A stretch of 64,000 bases of DNA from Gammaproteobacteria bacterium (GTDB lineage: Bacteria > Pseudomonadota > Gammaproteobacteria > Thiohalomonadales > Thiohalomonadaceae). Each line of letters starts with the position of its first letter. Position 1 is the stretch's first letter. Below, one piece after another: positions 27,412 to 37,063 of this stretch. The notes below the pieces were generated by a model. It was not told where the DNA came from, did not search any database, and worked only from the letters and a program-made list of their open reading frames with translations. Location of the stretch: positions 53,200-117,199 of the forward strand of contig JAPHTQ010000023.1 in the NCBI GenBank assembly GCA_026196275.1, written 5' to 3'. Both the position numbers and the translations under genes were made by a program.

Positions 27412-28719
27412 CTACGACTTCGCACAGGGGTGCTGTGCAAGCCACTGGCCAAAGGCTTCTGCACTCAAGGGTCTGGAGATGGCAAATCCCTGGCCTGTCT
27501 CGCAGCCAAGCTCGTGAAGCAGTGGAATGATAGCCTCCTGTTCAATGCCCTCGGCGACGACACCGAAACCGAAATCATTGGCGATCTTGATGATGGTCTC
27601 GACGATATTCCTGTCCGAGCGGTCGGTGAGAAGATTGCGAATAAAGGATTGATCGATCTTCAGCTCATCAACGGGCAGGTTTTTGAGATAGGCCAGTGAG
27701 GAGTAGCCGGTACCGAAGTCGTCAATAGAGACACGTATGCCCATTCTCTGCAGAGCCTGCAGGATGGTGATCGCATAGTCGATATCCTCAAGCAAGGCGC
27801 TTTCGGTCAGCTCCAGCGTCAGCAAATTTGGCGGGATCCCCCAGACACTCAAGGCGTTGCTTACCATATCGAGGAAACTCGGATCGGAAAAATTGCGGCT
27901 GGAAATGTTGACCGAGAGAGTAGGGGGATGAAGATTATCCATCCACGAGGCAAGCTGGCGCAAAGCGCTGTGCAGGCACCAGCGGCTGAGAGGATCGATG
28001 ACGGCGGAGTTTTCCACCAGTGGAATAAAACTGCTGGGGGAGAGGTAGCCATAGCGGGGATGATGCCAGTGGATCAGCGCCTCGGCACCGGTTGTGCAAC
28101 CGGAGGCGGTAGAGATCTGGGGCTGAAAATGCAACTTCAGCTCATCCTCTTTCAGCGCCCGTTCGATCTCGGCCTCAATATTCCAGTGGAAGAGCTTCTC
28201 ATCCCGGTTTTTCGGTTGATAGAAGAAAAACGCCTCCCCGCACTCTCTGGCCCGATCGACAGCCAGTGATGCCGTACGCAATAACTCCTCACCATTCGCC
28301 GCCACATCGGGCCATACAGCAATGCCCAGGCGCGGGGTGATACGCACCGTCTCAAGCTCGCTATTTTGGTATTGCGTAATTTCATTGAGCAGCTTGCGTA
28401 CGGCCAGGCGCGCATGGCCGGCGCTCTTGATTCCAAACAGTACCAGCAGCAGCTCCGTATCACTCAGTACCACATGCCTGTCATCGGGGCGAACAGTGCT
28501 GCAAATGCGCTGGTGAAGCTCACGCAACAGCTGTTCGCCACGCGGGCCTCCGGGATAGGAACGTAAACGGGTGGCAGCGGTGATCTCAACGGCGATGACG
28601 GCAAGCTTTACCTGATCGCCAACTTGTGCCGGTTCAGGGTGGCGGGTGATCCACTCATTGATCACCGCCAGTAGTTCAGATTCCTGACGTGAGCGCTGCT
28701 CAATGACATCCATGTACAT
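27412..28719 (-). CDS. EAL-domain c-di-GMP phosphodiesterase with degenerate GGDEF half
   Basis: A 435-residue soluble protein. The N-terminal half (about residues 30-160) looks like a GGDEF fold, but the GGDEF signature is lost (LSDTELLLVLFG there), so cyclase activity is unlikely. The C-terminal EAL domain has ALIHW preceded by Glu (the EAL motif), LELTES, SIDDFGTGYSSLAYL, KIDQSFI and VAEGIE, all the metal and catalytic residues for hydrolysis of c-di-GMP. The start is the ATG at 28719 or at 28713. It begins 7 bases after the stop of the HD-GYP gene upstream, so both c-di-GMP genes form one operon. Confidence 0.85.
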   Translation of the reverse strand: MYMDVIEQRSRQESELLAVINEWITRHPEPAQVGDQVKLAVIAVEITAATRLRSYPGGPRGEQLLRELHQRICSTVRPDDRHVVLSDTELLLVLFGIKSAGHARLAVRKLLNEITQYQNSELETVRITPRLGIAVWPDVAANGEELLRTASLAVDRARECGEAFFFYQPKNRDEKLFHWNIEAEIERALKEDELKLHFQPQISTASGCTTGAEALIHWHHPRYGYLSPSSFIPLVENSAVIDPLSRWCLHSALRQLASWMDNLHPPTLSVNISSRNFSDPSFLDMVSNALSVWGIPPNLLTLELTESALLEDIDYAITILQALQRMGIRVSIDDFGTGYSSLAYLKNLPVDELKIDQSFIRNLLTDRSDRNIVETIIKIANDFGFGVVAEGIEQEAIIPLLHELGCETGQGFAISRPLSAEAFGQWLAQHPCAKS

Positions 28720-28726
28720 AGTGGCC

Positions 28727-29953
28727 CTAGAGGAAGTGTTCGGCGGGGTCGATACCGTAGCTGCCGGATGTGAGGCACTTGCTGATGCCAAGTGGCATGC
28801 CGTCCTCGCCGTGCTGGTGTTTTTTCATGTCAAATTCGTAATAATCCACGGCGAACTGTTTGTTGCTCTCCAGCACCACCATCACCACCGGCCTGAGTCT
28901 GGCCTCCATATGCTGCGCCACCACGATCCCCACCCGGCCATCGCTGAGTTCGACCAGGGTGCCTACGGGGTAGACGCCGATCACCTGAATAAACTGCTCG
29001 ATCAGGGCTCCCTGAAACTCCACATCGCGCCATTCGTAGAGCATGCGAATTGCCTCATCCGGGGTGACCTGGGTGGCGTAGGGGCGATTGGATGTGATCG
29101 CATCGTAACAGTCGACAATACCGGCGATTTTACCGTAGAGCGGGATCTGATCACCGCTCAGGCCCAGCGGATAGCCCGAGCCGTCGTGCCGTTCGTGGTG
29201 GGTCTCGATCATCCGCAGGACATCGGGAGTGATATGCTCGCTGACGGCAACGGTATCGAGAGAGAACTGTACATGCTGCTGTATATGTTCCAGCTCATCC
29301 TCGCTGAGTCGACGCGGACGGGCAAGTAGCTCATACGGCAGCCGCGCCCGGCCAATATCGAAGAGTGCCGCACCTAGCGCTAGGTTATGCAGCATTTCCT
29401 TCGGCAGTCCGATCTGCCTGCCTGTGGCAACTGCCAGTACGGCGCAACTCATGGCGTGCTGATAGGCATAGGCGTCGAATCTTTTGAGGCGGGTGAGGAG
29501 GACAAAGGCGTCAGGATTCCGCACCACGCTATCGACCATTGGTCCTATCGCCCCTTTGAGCTGCGGAATATTAAGCTTGTGGTTTCGGGCGACATCCATG
29601 ATGAGCTGATCGTAAACATCGGTTAGCTTACTGTAGGCTGTCTTGGCGGCCTTAAGTTCTTCATGACGCGTGGTTGTTCTTGGATAACTGACTGTTCGTG
29701 ACCGCTCAAACAGCTCGCCGGAGGCCGGTGATGAGGCCATGGCGACGCCTGCGGCTGGTGGGGGAGCAACCCTGCTTTTTTCCTTATCGATATAGACATA
29801 CTGGCACAACTCGTTCAGTTGCTTGATATCCTTGGCGGTGAGGATGAATCCCTGAAACGGAAAAGGGGTATCCAGCCAGGGCCTGTCGAGGTAAGAGACA
29901 TACATGCCTGGCTTGAGATCGGAGACGTGTGTTTTAATTTTTTCTAGCACCAT
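28727..29953 (-). CDS. DUF3391 HD-GYP domain protein, HD motif altered
   Basis: A 408-residue soluble protein. The N-terminal DUF3391 region (about residues 1-60, LKPGMYVSYLDRPWLDTPF) is followed by a charged linker and an HD-GYP domain (about 150-350). HHERHDGSGYPLGL is intact, but the metal-binding HD pair reads FD (ALFDIGRARL), so one usual histidine is missing. Several DUF3391 proteins share such changes; activity may be reduced or depend on fewer metals. The start at 29953 follows AAGGAA. It is followed by the EAL gene and is divergent from pcm. Confidence 0.85.
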   Translation of the reverse strand: MVLEKIKTHVSDLKPGMYVSYLDRPWLDTPFPFQGFILTAKDIKQLNELCQYVYIDKEKSRVAPPPAAGVAMASSPASGELFERSRTVSYPRTTTRHEELKAAKTAYSKLTDVYDQLIMDVARNHKLNIPQLKGAIGPMVDSVVRNPDAFVLLTRLKRFDAYAYQHAMSCAVLAVATGRQIGLPKEMLHNLALGAALFDIGRARLPYELLARPRRLSEDELEHIQQHVQFSLDTVAVSEHITPDVLRMIETHHERHDGSGYPLGLSGDQIPLYGKIAGIVDCYDAITSNRPYATQVTPDEAIRMLYEWRDVEFQGALIEQFIQVIGVYPVGTLVELSDGRVGIVVAQHMEARLRPVVMVVLESNKQFAVDYYEFDMKKHQHGEDGMPLGISKCLTSGSYGIDPAEHFL

Positions 29954-30077
29954 ACTGCGTGATTCCTTAGTAAACCCCTCGCTTTCCACGGGGTGATCTC
30001 GTGACCCGCGGCTATTGTACTTTGCCTGTTCTCATGGTGCTATAGATGGTACAGCAGTGTACCGGAAGGAGGAGCTG

Positions 30078-30746
30078 ATGGCTCGGGAGAAGGGGATGGA
30101 ACAGATGCTCGAGGATATCCGCCTCGAGACGGAGCTGACCCGTGGCTATACCGGTTACAAGCAGTTTTCCGATGCGGTGATGAGCGCAATGGCCGGGGTG
30201 CCGCGTCACCGTTTCGTGCCCGAGGCGTTGCAGCCGTTTGCCTATGCCAACGGGCCGCTCTCCATCGGCTATGGCCAGACCATCTCCCAGCCCTACATTG
30301 TTGCATTGATGACCGAACTGCTGGCGGTCGGCACCGACTCCCGTGTGCTGGAAATTGGTACCGGCTCGGGTTATCAGACCGCCATCCTCTCCCGGCTGGT
30401 GGCCAGGGTCTACAGCATGGAGCGGGTCGAACCCTTGGCTAAAGTGGCCAGGGAGCGTCTGAGCTCCCTGGGCTATGACAATATCGAGATCCGCAGCGGT
30501 GACGGTTATCTGGGCTGGCCGGAACACGCCCCCTATGATGGTATTATCGTTACCGCTGCCGCCCCCTATATTCCCGATGCGCTTACCGACCAGCTCAGGC
30601 CGGGAGGTCGGCTGGTGATCCCCGTCGGTCAATCCTTTGGTGCGCAGGAGCTATTACTGATCGAAAAGGGGAGCGGTAATGAGTTCAATACCCGAAAGAT
30701 ATTGCCGGTGGCCTTCGTTCCGCTCACCCCCGGTACCGAGGAGTGA
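30078..30746 (+). CDS. pcm: protein-L-isoaspartate O-methyltransferase
   Basis: A 222-residue SAM-dependent enzyme that methylates isoaspartyl residues in aged proteins so that they can revert to aspartate. LEIGTGSGYQTAIL is the SAM-binding motif, and GYGQTISQPYIVALM and YDGIIVTAAAPYIPDAL are family hallmarks. The ATG follows AAGGAGGAG. In many gammaproteobacteria pcm sits near surE, nlpD and rpoS; none of these is here. Convergent with the beta-CASP gene. Confidence 0.92.
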   Translation: MAREKGMEQMLEDIRLETELTRGYTGYKQFSDAVMSAMAGVPRHRFVPEALQPFAYANGPLSIGYGQTISQPYIVALMTELLAVGTDSRVLEIGTGSGYQTAILSRLVARVYSMERVEPLAKVARERLSSLGYDNIEIRSGDGYLGWPEHAPYDGIIVTAAAPYIPDALTDQLRPGGRLVIPVGQSFGAQELLLIEKGSGNEFNTRKILPVAFVPLTPGTEE

Positions 30747-30787
30747 TGGTGCAGACTCAAGGGGCGGGGGTGAGCCGCCTGTGGCGC

Positions 30788-32206
30788 TCATCTCTTCCTG
30801 TGTAGTGCCAGAGAGTGCAGCTCCAGCACCTCCTCACGAAGGGGCAGCATGGGCTCGACATTGAGATCCTGGCGCAGGCTGACGGCGAGCTGCTGCCGGC
30901 CATTCTCCTCGCCATGGGTCAGCGCCAGCGGTGGCTGTCCATCGAAAGCCTGGTACCAGGCGAGCAGACCATCGTGATCGGCATGGGCAGAGAATCCCCC
31001 CAGGGTATGGATCCTCGCCGCCACCTTCACCGTCTCCCCCCAGAGACGGATATGGCCGGCGCCATCCACCAGGCGTCTTCCCAGCGTGCCCGCAGCCTGA
31101 AAGCCGACAATGACCACATGGCAGTCGCGGCGCCAGATATTGTGCTTGAAATGGTGTTTGATGCGGCCGCCATCGCACATGCCACTGCCGGCGACGATAA
31201 TGGCGCCGCTGCGGATGCGGTTGATCGCCATCGACTGTTCTGCAGTGCGACTGATGTGCAGGTTGGGGGGGCTGAAGGGCTTGCGTCCCCCGCTGAACAG
31301 ATGTCTCGCCTCGGCATCATAGAGTTCCGGATGGCGGCTGTAGACCTCGGTTGCCTCGATCGCCAGCGGGCTGTCGAGAAACACAGACCAGTTTTTCATT
31401 CCCCATTCGTGAAAATGCTCACCGAAACTGTAGAGCAGATCCTGAGTACGCCCGACGGCAAAGGAGGGGATCAGGACGTTGCCGCCATGTCGGGCTGCCG
31501 AATCAAGGATCTCGGCCAGCTCCTGCCAGGTCGCATCCCAACTGCGATGAAGACGATCACCATAGGTACTCTCCATTACCACCAGATCCGCCTCCCTGAT
31601 GCGCACCGGATCACGCATCACCGGCGCACCGATGTGGCCCAGGTCGCCGCTGAATACGATTTTCCGCTCCAATCCTCCCTCGGCGACCCATAACTCGATG
31701 ATCGAGGAGCCAAGGATATGGCCTGCATCCTGCAGCCGCAGACGCACCCCGGGAAACAGTTCCCGTTGATCCTCGAAGTTGAGCGGGCGGAACTGTTGCA
31801 GCGCGGCCAGCGCATCGGCGGCCCCGTATAGCGGTTCCCGCAGCGTCAGCCCCTTGCGCTGGCGCTTGCGGTTTTCCCACTCCACCTCCCTCTCATTGAT
31901 ATAGGCGGCGTCCTGCAACATGATGCGGCACAGATCGCGGGTCGCATCGTGGGCGTAGATCGGCCCGCGAAAACCACGCTTGACCAGCAACGGCAGACGC
32001 CCGGAATGGTCTAGGTGGGCGTGGCTGAGGATGACCGCATCGATCGACGCCGGCTCAAAGGGGAAGGGCTGTTGATTTCTCGCCTCGTCTTCGGCGCGTC
32101 CCTGGATCAGTCCGCAGTCGATCAGCAGTTGCAGGCCATTTGTCTGCAAGAGATAACAGGATCCGGTCACTTCACCTGCAGCGCCGAGAAATCGGAGTGT
32201 TGCCAT
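30788..32206 (-). CDS. beta-CASP metallo-beta-lactamase-fold ribonuclease
   Basis: A 472-residue hydrolase of the MBL/beta-CASP type. The zinc-binding HxHxDH motif is in LSHAHLDHSGRLP, with further ligands in AGHILGSS and SGDLGHIG. The beta-CASP cap is marked by MESTYGDRLH and SAHADHDGL near the C-terminus. These proteins are related to CPSF73/Ysh1 and bacterial RNase J and act on RNA. The precise role in gammaproteobacteria is poorly known. The start at 32206 gives a complete N-terminus (MATLRFLGAAGEVTGS). Confidence 0.9.
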   Translation of the reverse strand: MATLRFLGAAGEVTGSCYLLQTNGLQLLIDCGLIQGRAEDEARNQQPFPFEPASIDAVILSHAHLDHSGRLPLLVKRGFRGPIYAHDATRDLCRIMLQDAAYINEREVEWENRKRQRKGLTLREPLYGAADALAALQQFRPLNFEDQRELFPGVRLRLQDAGHILGSSIIELWVAEGGLERKIVFSGDLGHIGAPVMRDPVRIREADLVVMESTYGDRLHRSWDATWQELAEILDSAARHGGNVLIPSFAVGRTQDLLYSFGEHFHEWGMKNWSVFLDSPLAIEATEVYSRHPELYDAEARHLFSGGRKPFSPPNLHISRTAEQSMAINRIRSGAIIVAGSGMCDGGRIKHHFKHNIWRRDCHVVIVGFQAAGTLGRRLVDGAGHIRLWGETVKVAARIHTLGGFSAHADHDGLLAWYQAFDGQPPLALTHGEENGRQQLAVSLRQDLNVEPMLPLREEVLELHSLALHRKR

Positions 32207-32504
32207 CGCTCTTCCATCCTTCGTTTTTCTGGGTTTAATTAGGGTGGCGCCACAGGTAACTCTTCCCGCAGGAACGAAAAACCGTGATGGGCGCGCCTCT
32301 TACTAATGATAGACCATGCCGGATCAGGCCATCCCCGTCGATCACGACAACAGCGGCAGCACCGGCCGCGAGGCGTTCTCTAACGTCTGAAGGAGCGCCT
32401 TTGATCGGGCGATGCGCGCGCGGTTTGCCGGGTTTGGAGATGAAGTCGGGTCGGGTTTTGGCTATAATCGAGCGCTTGGCTCAGTTATTGGTTCAGAACC
32501 CCCC
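32207..32504. other. divergent intergenic region with a TATAAT box
   Basis: About 300 bases separate the beta-CASP gene from the MiaB-like gene. A TATAAT at 32463-32468 on the plus strand lies 37 bases before the MiaB-like start and is a plausible -10 box, although no good -35 is at the right distance. On the minus strand a frame stays open over most of the region but has no usable start codon, so no gene is called. Confidence 0.35.
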
Positions 32505-33704
32505 ATGAAGTTCTATATCCGCACACTCGGTTGCAAGATGAACTGGCTCGATTCCGCGCGCCTGGCCGCGGCGCTGCAGACGGCAGGCAATACCGCTGTA
32601 GCCGACGAGGCCGAGGCGGACTATGTCTTCGTCAATACCTGTACCGTCACCGCCGAGGCGGATCGCAAGTCGAAGCAGATCGTCAACCGTGCCGGCCGAC
32701 AGCAGAAACAGGTGGCCGTGATGGGCTGCGGCCCGCGGGTCGAGCGCAACGAGTGGCAACAGCAGAGCGCCAATGCGCTGGTTTTCAGCGACGAGCAGCA
32801 GATGCTGGCCCACTTCGGCATCGAGAACGATGAGCTGCTGCTGCCGCTTAACTCCCGTACCCGGCTGCCGGTGGCGATCCAGACAGGTTGTGACAACCTG
32901 TGCACCTTCTGCATCACCCGCGTTGCCCGCGGCCAGCACCGCAGCCTTCCCGCAGAGCAGATCGTTCGCCAGATCGAGCTGGCCCTGGAGAACGATATCC
33001 GTGAGGTGGTACTGACAGGCATCAACCTTGCCGCCTGGGGCTGCGAGAACTCTAACCATCCGGAACAGGCGCGGCTGCATGAACTGCTGGAGATCATCCT
33101 CCAGCGTACCGCGATCCCGCGCATCCGCATCTCCTCGATCGGGCCGCAGTTTATCCAGCCTGCTTTTTTCGATGTCTACCGCGATGAGCGCATCTGTGAC
33201 TACCTGCATATCTCGCTGCAGAGCGGTTCGGACAGCGTGCTACAGCGGATGGTTCGCGGTCACGGTACCGAGGAGGTGGCCCGGATCGCCGAGCGGGCGA
33301 GGGCCGTGCGGCCCGACACAGCCCTGTCGGCCGATATCATCGCCGGCTTCCCCGGGGAGTCCGAAGCCGAGCATCGTCAAACCCTGGCTTTTCTCGAGCA
33401 GGTCGGTTTTGCCAAGCTGCACGTTTTTCCCTACTCCATCCGCGAAGGAACCCTGGCCGCCGATATCGCAGGGCAACTGCCGCAGGAGCTGAAAAAGGCG
33501 CGGGCTGGGGAGGTTCGGGAGTTGGCCCGCATCCTGCGCAAGCGGTTTATCGCCGAGCAGTTCGGCAAGCGTTTTCAGGTGCTGGTGGAGGGCAACGGCA
33601 GCGGGCTGAGCGGCAACTACCTGCGTTTGTTGAGCGGCGATCACACCCAGGGCGAGATCGTCGAGGTCGTTGTCAACGAAGAGAGCCTCGCCGAAAGCTA
33701 TTAA
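32505..33704 (+). CDS. MiaB-like tRNA methylthiotransferase
   Basis: A 399-residue radical SAM enzyme. Three N-terminal cysteines (residues 10, 46 and 75) should hold the auxiliary 4Fe-4S cluster and CDNLCTFC (129, 133, 136) holds the radical SAM cluster; a C-terminal TRAM-like segment follows. The family adds a methylthio group to a modified adenosine beside the tRNA anticodon. Length and the TLGCKMN start fit the MtaB/MiaB-like branch rather than MiaB itself. Its end overlaps the convergent P-type ATPase gene by 4 bases. Confidence 0.87.
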   Translation: MKFYIRTLGCKMNWLDSARLAAALQTAGNTAVADEAEADYVFVNTCTVTAEADRKSKQIVNRAGRQQKQVAVMGCGPRVERNEWQQQSANALVFSDEQQMLAHFGIENDELLLPLNSRTRLPVAIQTGCDNLCTFCITRVARGQHRSLPAEQIVRQIELALENDIREVVLTGINLAAWGCENSNHPEQARLHELLEIILQRTAIPRIRISSIGPQFIQPAFFDVYRDERICDYLHISLQSGSDSVLQRMVRGHGTEEVARIAERARAVRPDTALSADIIAGFPGESEAEHRQTLAFLEQVGFAKLHVFPYSIREGTLAADIAGQLPQELKKARAGEVRELARILRKRFIAEQFGKRFQVLVEGNGSGLSGNYLRLLSGDHTQGEIVEVVVNEESLAESY

Positions 33705-36430
33705 TTCTCGCCACTGCGCCAGCGCAGCCACCACTTCTCCAGTTCCACCAGGAACAGTACCGAAGAGGCCACAGCGACGATCTCCAGCCACGTAACAAGG
33801 GAAAGTGGTGTGGTCTGGAACAGTAGCTGAAACGGCGGGGCGTAGGTGAAGGCCAGCTGTATCAGGATCAGCGCCCCGCTGGCGATCAGCGCATAGCGGT
33901 TACCGGCCAGTCCCTCCCGGGTCAACGACGGTGCGATGAAGTGGCGGGCACTGAACAGGTAGAAGATCTCGAACATCACCAGGGTATTGACCGCTACGGT
34001 GCGAGCCTCATCAATACCCACCTCATTCATCCGTTGCCACAGGAACATACCGAAGGTGCCGCTGACCAGAATCAGCGAGACGAAGACGATGCGCCAGATG
34101 AGCAAGGGGGAGAGCAGCGGTTCATCGCGCCTTCGCGGTGCCCGACGCATGATATTCAGCTCTGCCGGCTCAAATGCCAGGGTCAGCGCCAGGGTAACAG
34201 CGGTGATCATATTGACCCAAAGGATCTGTACGGCGGTTATCGGCAGCATGCGCCCGAACATGATCGCGGCGAGAATCGTCAACGCCTCACCACCGTTGGT
34301 TGGCAGGATAAACATGATCGATTTTTTCAGGTTATCGTAGACCGTACGCCCCTCACGTACGGCATCCACGATGGAGGTGAAGTTGTCGTCGGTCAACACC
34401 ATTTCCGAGGCCTCGCGTGCCACCTCGGTCCCCTTCACACCCATGGCCACCCCAACATCGGCACGTTTCAGGGCCGGGGCATCGTTGACCCCGTCGCCGG
34501 TCATGACTACTACGTCGCCATTGGCCTGCAGGGCGTTAACCAGGCGCAGTTTGTGCTCCGGGCTGGTACGGGCAAAAACATTCTTCTGCGCCACCAGACG
34601 CTGCAGGGCCTGCTCATCGGCCCTGCCAATCTCGGCACCGACGACCACACCTTCGCGTGTGTCCAGTCCGAGCGCCTCGGCGATCACCCGGGCGGTGGTG
34701 GCGTGATCGCCGGTGATCATCTTCACTCCGATCCCGGCGCTGCGGCAGGCGGCTATCGCAGCCTTTGCCTCCTGTCGGGGCGGATCCATGATGCCGACCA
34801 CACCCAGCAGGGAGAGGCCATCCTTCACATCATCGAAATTCAGCGTATGGTGATCACCCCCGACATAAAGGTAGGCCACCGCCAAAAGTCGTTGTCCGGC
34901 TTCGGCCTGCGCTTCCATACCTGAGAGCCAGTACTCTTTGTCCAGCAGGACATCATCTCCCTCTTGGCGCTGGTAACGGCACATCCCCATGACCACCTCG
35001 GGCGCTCCTTTGAGGTAGATGAAGTTGTGACCGGCATGATCATGGTGCAGGGTGGCCATGAACTTGTGTTCAGACTCGAAAGGGATCACATCGGTACGGG
35101 GAGAGGCCTGCTGCTGATAGTCCCCGTCCAGACCGGCCTTCATGGCCATTACAATGAGTGCGGCTTCGGTGGGGTCACCACGTACCTGGTAGCGTCCCTC
35201 GTCCTTGGCCAGTCCCGAGTCATTGCATAGCAGTACGGCACGGCACAGCTCATAGAGGGTAGGGTAGCTATCACAGCTCTCCAGCTTGACATCATTGAGT
35301 CTGAACACACCGTGAGGATCATAGCCGTTGCCGCTGATGGTAAAACGCCCCTCATCGGTGAGTACCGATACCGCCGTCATTTCATTGCGGGTCAGGGTGC
35401 CGGTTTTGTCCGAACAGATGATGCTGACCGAACCCAGGGTTTCCACCGCAGGCAGACGGCGGATGATGGCATTGCGGCGAGCCATCTTCTGCACCCCGAT
35501 GGCCAGGGTGATGGTCATGATAGCAGGCAGCCCCTCGGGGATCGCCGCCACCACCAGACCGACAGTAGCGAGAAACATCTCTGTCGCGCTGTAGTCCTGC
35601 ACCAGTAACCCAAAGGCGAACGTCACGGCAGCAACAACCGTAATAACGATACTCAGAGTGGTGCCGAAACGGGACATCTGGCGCAGCAGAGGCGTTGTCA
35701 GGGTCGTGATCTCCTGCAACATACCGCTGATCCGCCCCAGCTCGCTCTGATCGCCTGTGGCGATGACCATTCCCTGCCCCTGTCCGTAGGTGACGAAGGT
35801 GCCCGAATAGGCGATATTCAGCCGATCGGCAATGGGGGTTGCCGCATCAAGCCGTTCGGTCTGCGTGGCGGCCGGCGCCGATTCGCCGGTGAGGATCGCC
35901 TCGTCAACACGCAACTCCCTGACCTTGAACAGACGAAGGTCGGCGGGAACCCGATCACCGGAAGCCAGGGTGACGACATCGCCGGGCACAAGTTCTTCAG
36001 CCGGTATCGACCTGATAACGCCATCCCGGTAAACATTGGCGCGGTGGGAGAGCATTGCCTTGATCGCATCCAGAGCCCGCTCCGCCTTACCCTCCTGGAT
36101 AAATCCAATCAGGGCATTGATCACCACCACCATGAAGATCACCGCCGAGTCGACATAATGACTAAGTGCCAGTGTAATAAAACCGGTGGCCAGAAGGATA
36201 TAAATCAGGACATTGTGGAACTGTATGAGAAAACGCCACAACGCAGAGCGCTGTTTTCTCTCCGATAGCTGGTTGAAACCATATTTATGCAGGCGCTCCG
36301 AGGCGCTCTTCTGGCTGAGACCATCAAACGAGCTTTCGAGTCTGGCCACGACCTCCTCATCAGTCAGGGCATGCCAGTTCGGCGATTGTGGCTGGGGGGG
36401 TAGAGAAGAAGTGGTGTTACCTTGTGGCAT
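33701..36430 (-). CDS. P-type cation ATPase, ion uncertain
   Basis: A 909-residue P2-type pump with an N-terminal cation-ATPase domain, TGES, the phosphorylated Asp in [11 protein letters not shown] (about residue 341), [11 protein letters not shown] and PEGLPA in M4. M5 has PTNGGEALTI, but M6 reads NMITAVTLAL, so the Asp that binds Ca2+ in SERCA-type pumps (present in the other pump of this window) is replaced by Ala. It may move Na+, Mg2+, Mn2+ or protons rather than Ca2+. The start at 36430 follows GGAGG. An EF-hand protein gene is divergent from it. Confidence 0.88.
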   Translation of the reverse strand: MPQGNTTSSLPPQPQSPNWHALTDEEVVARLESSFDGLSQKSASERLHKYGFNQLSERKQRSALWRFLIQFHNVLIYILLATGFITLALSHYVDSAVIFMVVVINALIGFIQEGKAERALDAIKAMLSHRANVYRDGVIRSIPAEELVPGDVVTLASGDRVPADLRLFKVRELRVDEAILTGESAPAATQTERLDAATPIADRLNIAYSGTFVTYGQGQGMVIATGDQSELGRISGMLQEITTLTTPLLRQMSRFGTTLSIVITVVAAVTFAFGLLVQDYSATEMFLATVGLVVAAIPEGLPAIMTITLAIGVQKMARRNAIIRRLPAVETLGSVSIICSDKTGTLTRNEMTAVSVLTDEGRFTISGNGYDPHGVFRLNDVKLESCDSYPTLYELCRAVLLCNDSGLAKDEGRYQVRGDPTEAALIVMAMKAGLDGDYQQQASPRTDVIPFESEHKFMATLHHDHAGHNFIYLKGAPEVVMGMCRYQRQEGDDVLLDKEYWLSGMEAQAEAGQRLLAVAYLYVGGDHHTLNFDDVKDGLSLLGVVGIMDPPRQEAKAAIAACRSAGIGVKMITGDHATTARVIAEALGLDTREGVVVGAEIGRADEQALQRLVAQKNVFARTSPEHKLRLVNALQANGDVVVMTGDGVNDAPALKRADVGVAMGVKGTEVAREASEMVLTDDNFTSIVDAVREGRTVYDNLKKSIMFILPTNGGEALTILAAIMFGRMLPITAVQILWVNMITAVTLALTLAFEPAELNIMRRAPRRRDEPLLSPLLIWRIVFVSLILVSGTFGMFLWQRMNEVGIDEARTVAVNTLVMFEIFYLFSARHFIAPSLTREGLAGNRYALIASGALILIQLAFTYAPPFQLLFQTTPLSLVTWLEIVAVASSVLFLVELEKWWLRWRSGEN

Positions 36431-36664
36431 TGACACAGACCTCCATTGCCCAGTGGGTGGCATGAGCAGTTGTCCCGTCTCAAAGCCTAACATAACAGGA
36501 GGACTGCACCACCTCCTTCACTACGGGAATCCGTGATCCTTTCCTCTCGTTCTGAGGCCCCGTACTGACAGGCGCTGTACAAATTCCCTGATATTGCTAT
36601 ACATTGTGTATTGTTCATGCTGTTGAAACGTTTATCCAGATGTCCCAACAAGGAGTAAAGTGTA
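36431..36664. promoter_or_regulatory. divergent promoter region, P-type ATPase and EF-hand genes
   Basis: About 230 bases with no gene. A 5-3-5 inverted repeat, ATACA-TTG-TGTAT (36599-36611), lies upstream of the EF-hand gene and could be an operator; a TATACA box overlaps it. No regulator can be assigned. Confidence 0.35.
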
Positions 36665-36955
36665 ATGAAACACAAGTCTGTAGCGATCATGCTGTTGAGT
36701 GGTTTTTTTGCCGCAGGAGCGGTTTTTGCCCAGTCGATGCTCTTTGAAGATCTCGACTCGGATCATAATGGCGCCATCAGCATGAAAGAGGCCAAAGCCC
36801 ATGCGGGGCTGGGCAGCAATTTTCATGAAGCGGACAGCGATGGTAACGGTTCACTTTCGGTCGATGAGTACACCGCGCACATGAACCGCGGCAAGCTCGC
36901 CCCGGAGGATATGGAAATTCCGGAGCCGGGTGCGGCGCCGGTACCAAGCAATTAG
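36665..36955 (+). CDS. exported EF-hand calcium-binding protein
   Basis: A 96-residue protein with a signal peptide (VAIMLLSGFFAAGAVFAQ, cleavage near residue 22) and two EF-hand loops: DLDSDHNGAISM (about residues 29-40) and DSDGNGSLSVDE (about 57-68). Both have the Asp/Asn/Ser/Glu ligands needed for Ca2+. It probably buffers or senses Ca2+ in the periplasm. AAGGAG precedes the start. It is divergent from a P-type ATPase gene, and a terminator hairpin follows. Confidence 0.87.
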   Translation: MKHKSVAIMLLSGFFAAGAVFAQSMLFEDLDSDHNGAISMKEAKAHAGLGSNFHEADSDGNGSLSVDEYTAHMNRGKLAPEDMEIPEPGAAPVPSN

Positions 36956-36982
36956 TCGACAGCAGATCGGAAAAAGCTCTTG

Positions 36983-37008
36983 AGAGCAGCGGCGCTTGCC
37001 GCTGCTCT
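36983..37008. terminator. hairpin terminator between EF-hand gene and tamB
   Basis: An 11-bp perfect stem (AGAGCAGCGGC with GCCGCTGCTCT) closes a GCTT loop. It lies between the 3' ends of convergent genes and probably serves both; on the minus strand a T-rich run follows a few bases later. Confidence 0.7.
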
Positions 37009-37063
37009 TGTGATCCAGCCTCAAATTTTCACTCTCAGTGCGTTAACGACATCGCGATAGGTC

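Noticed and set aside
32240..32470. Minus-strand frame with protein-like translation between the beta-CASP and MiaB-like genes
   Set aside because: It reads plausibly (AAGAAAVVVIDGDGLIRHG) but has no usable start codon and overlaps the likely promoter; kept only as a possible remnant.
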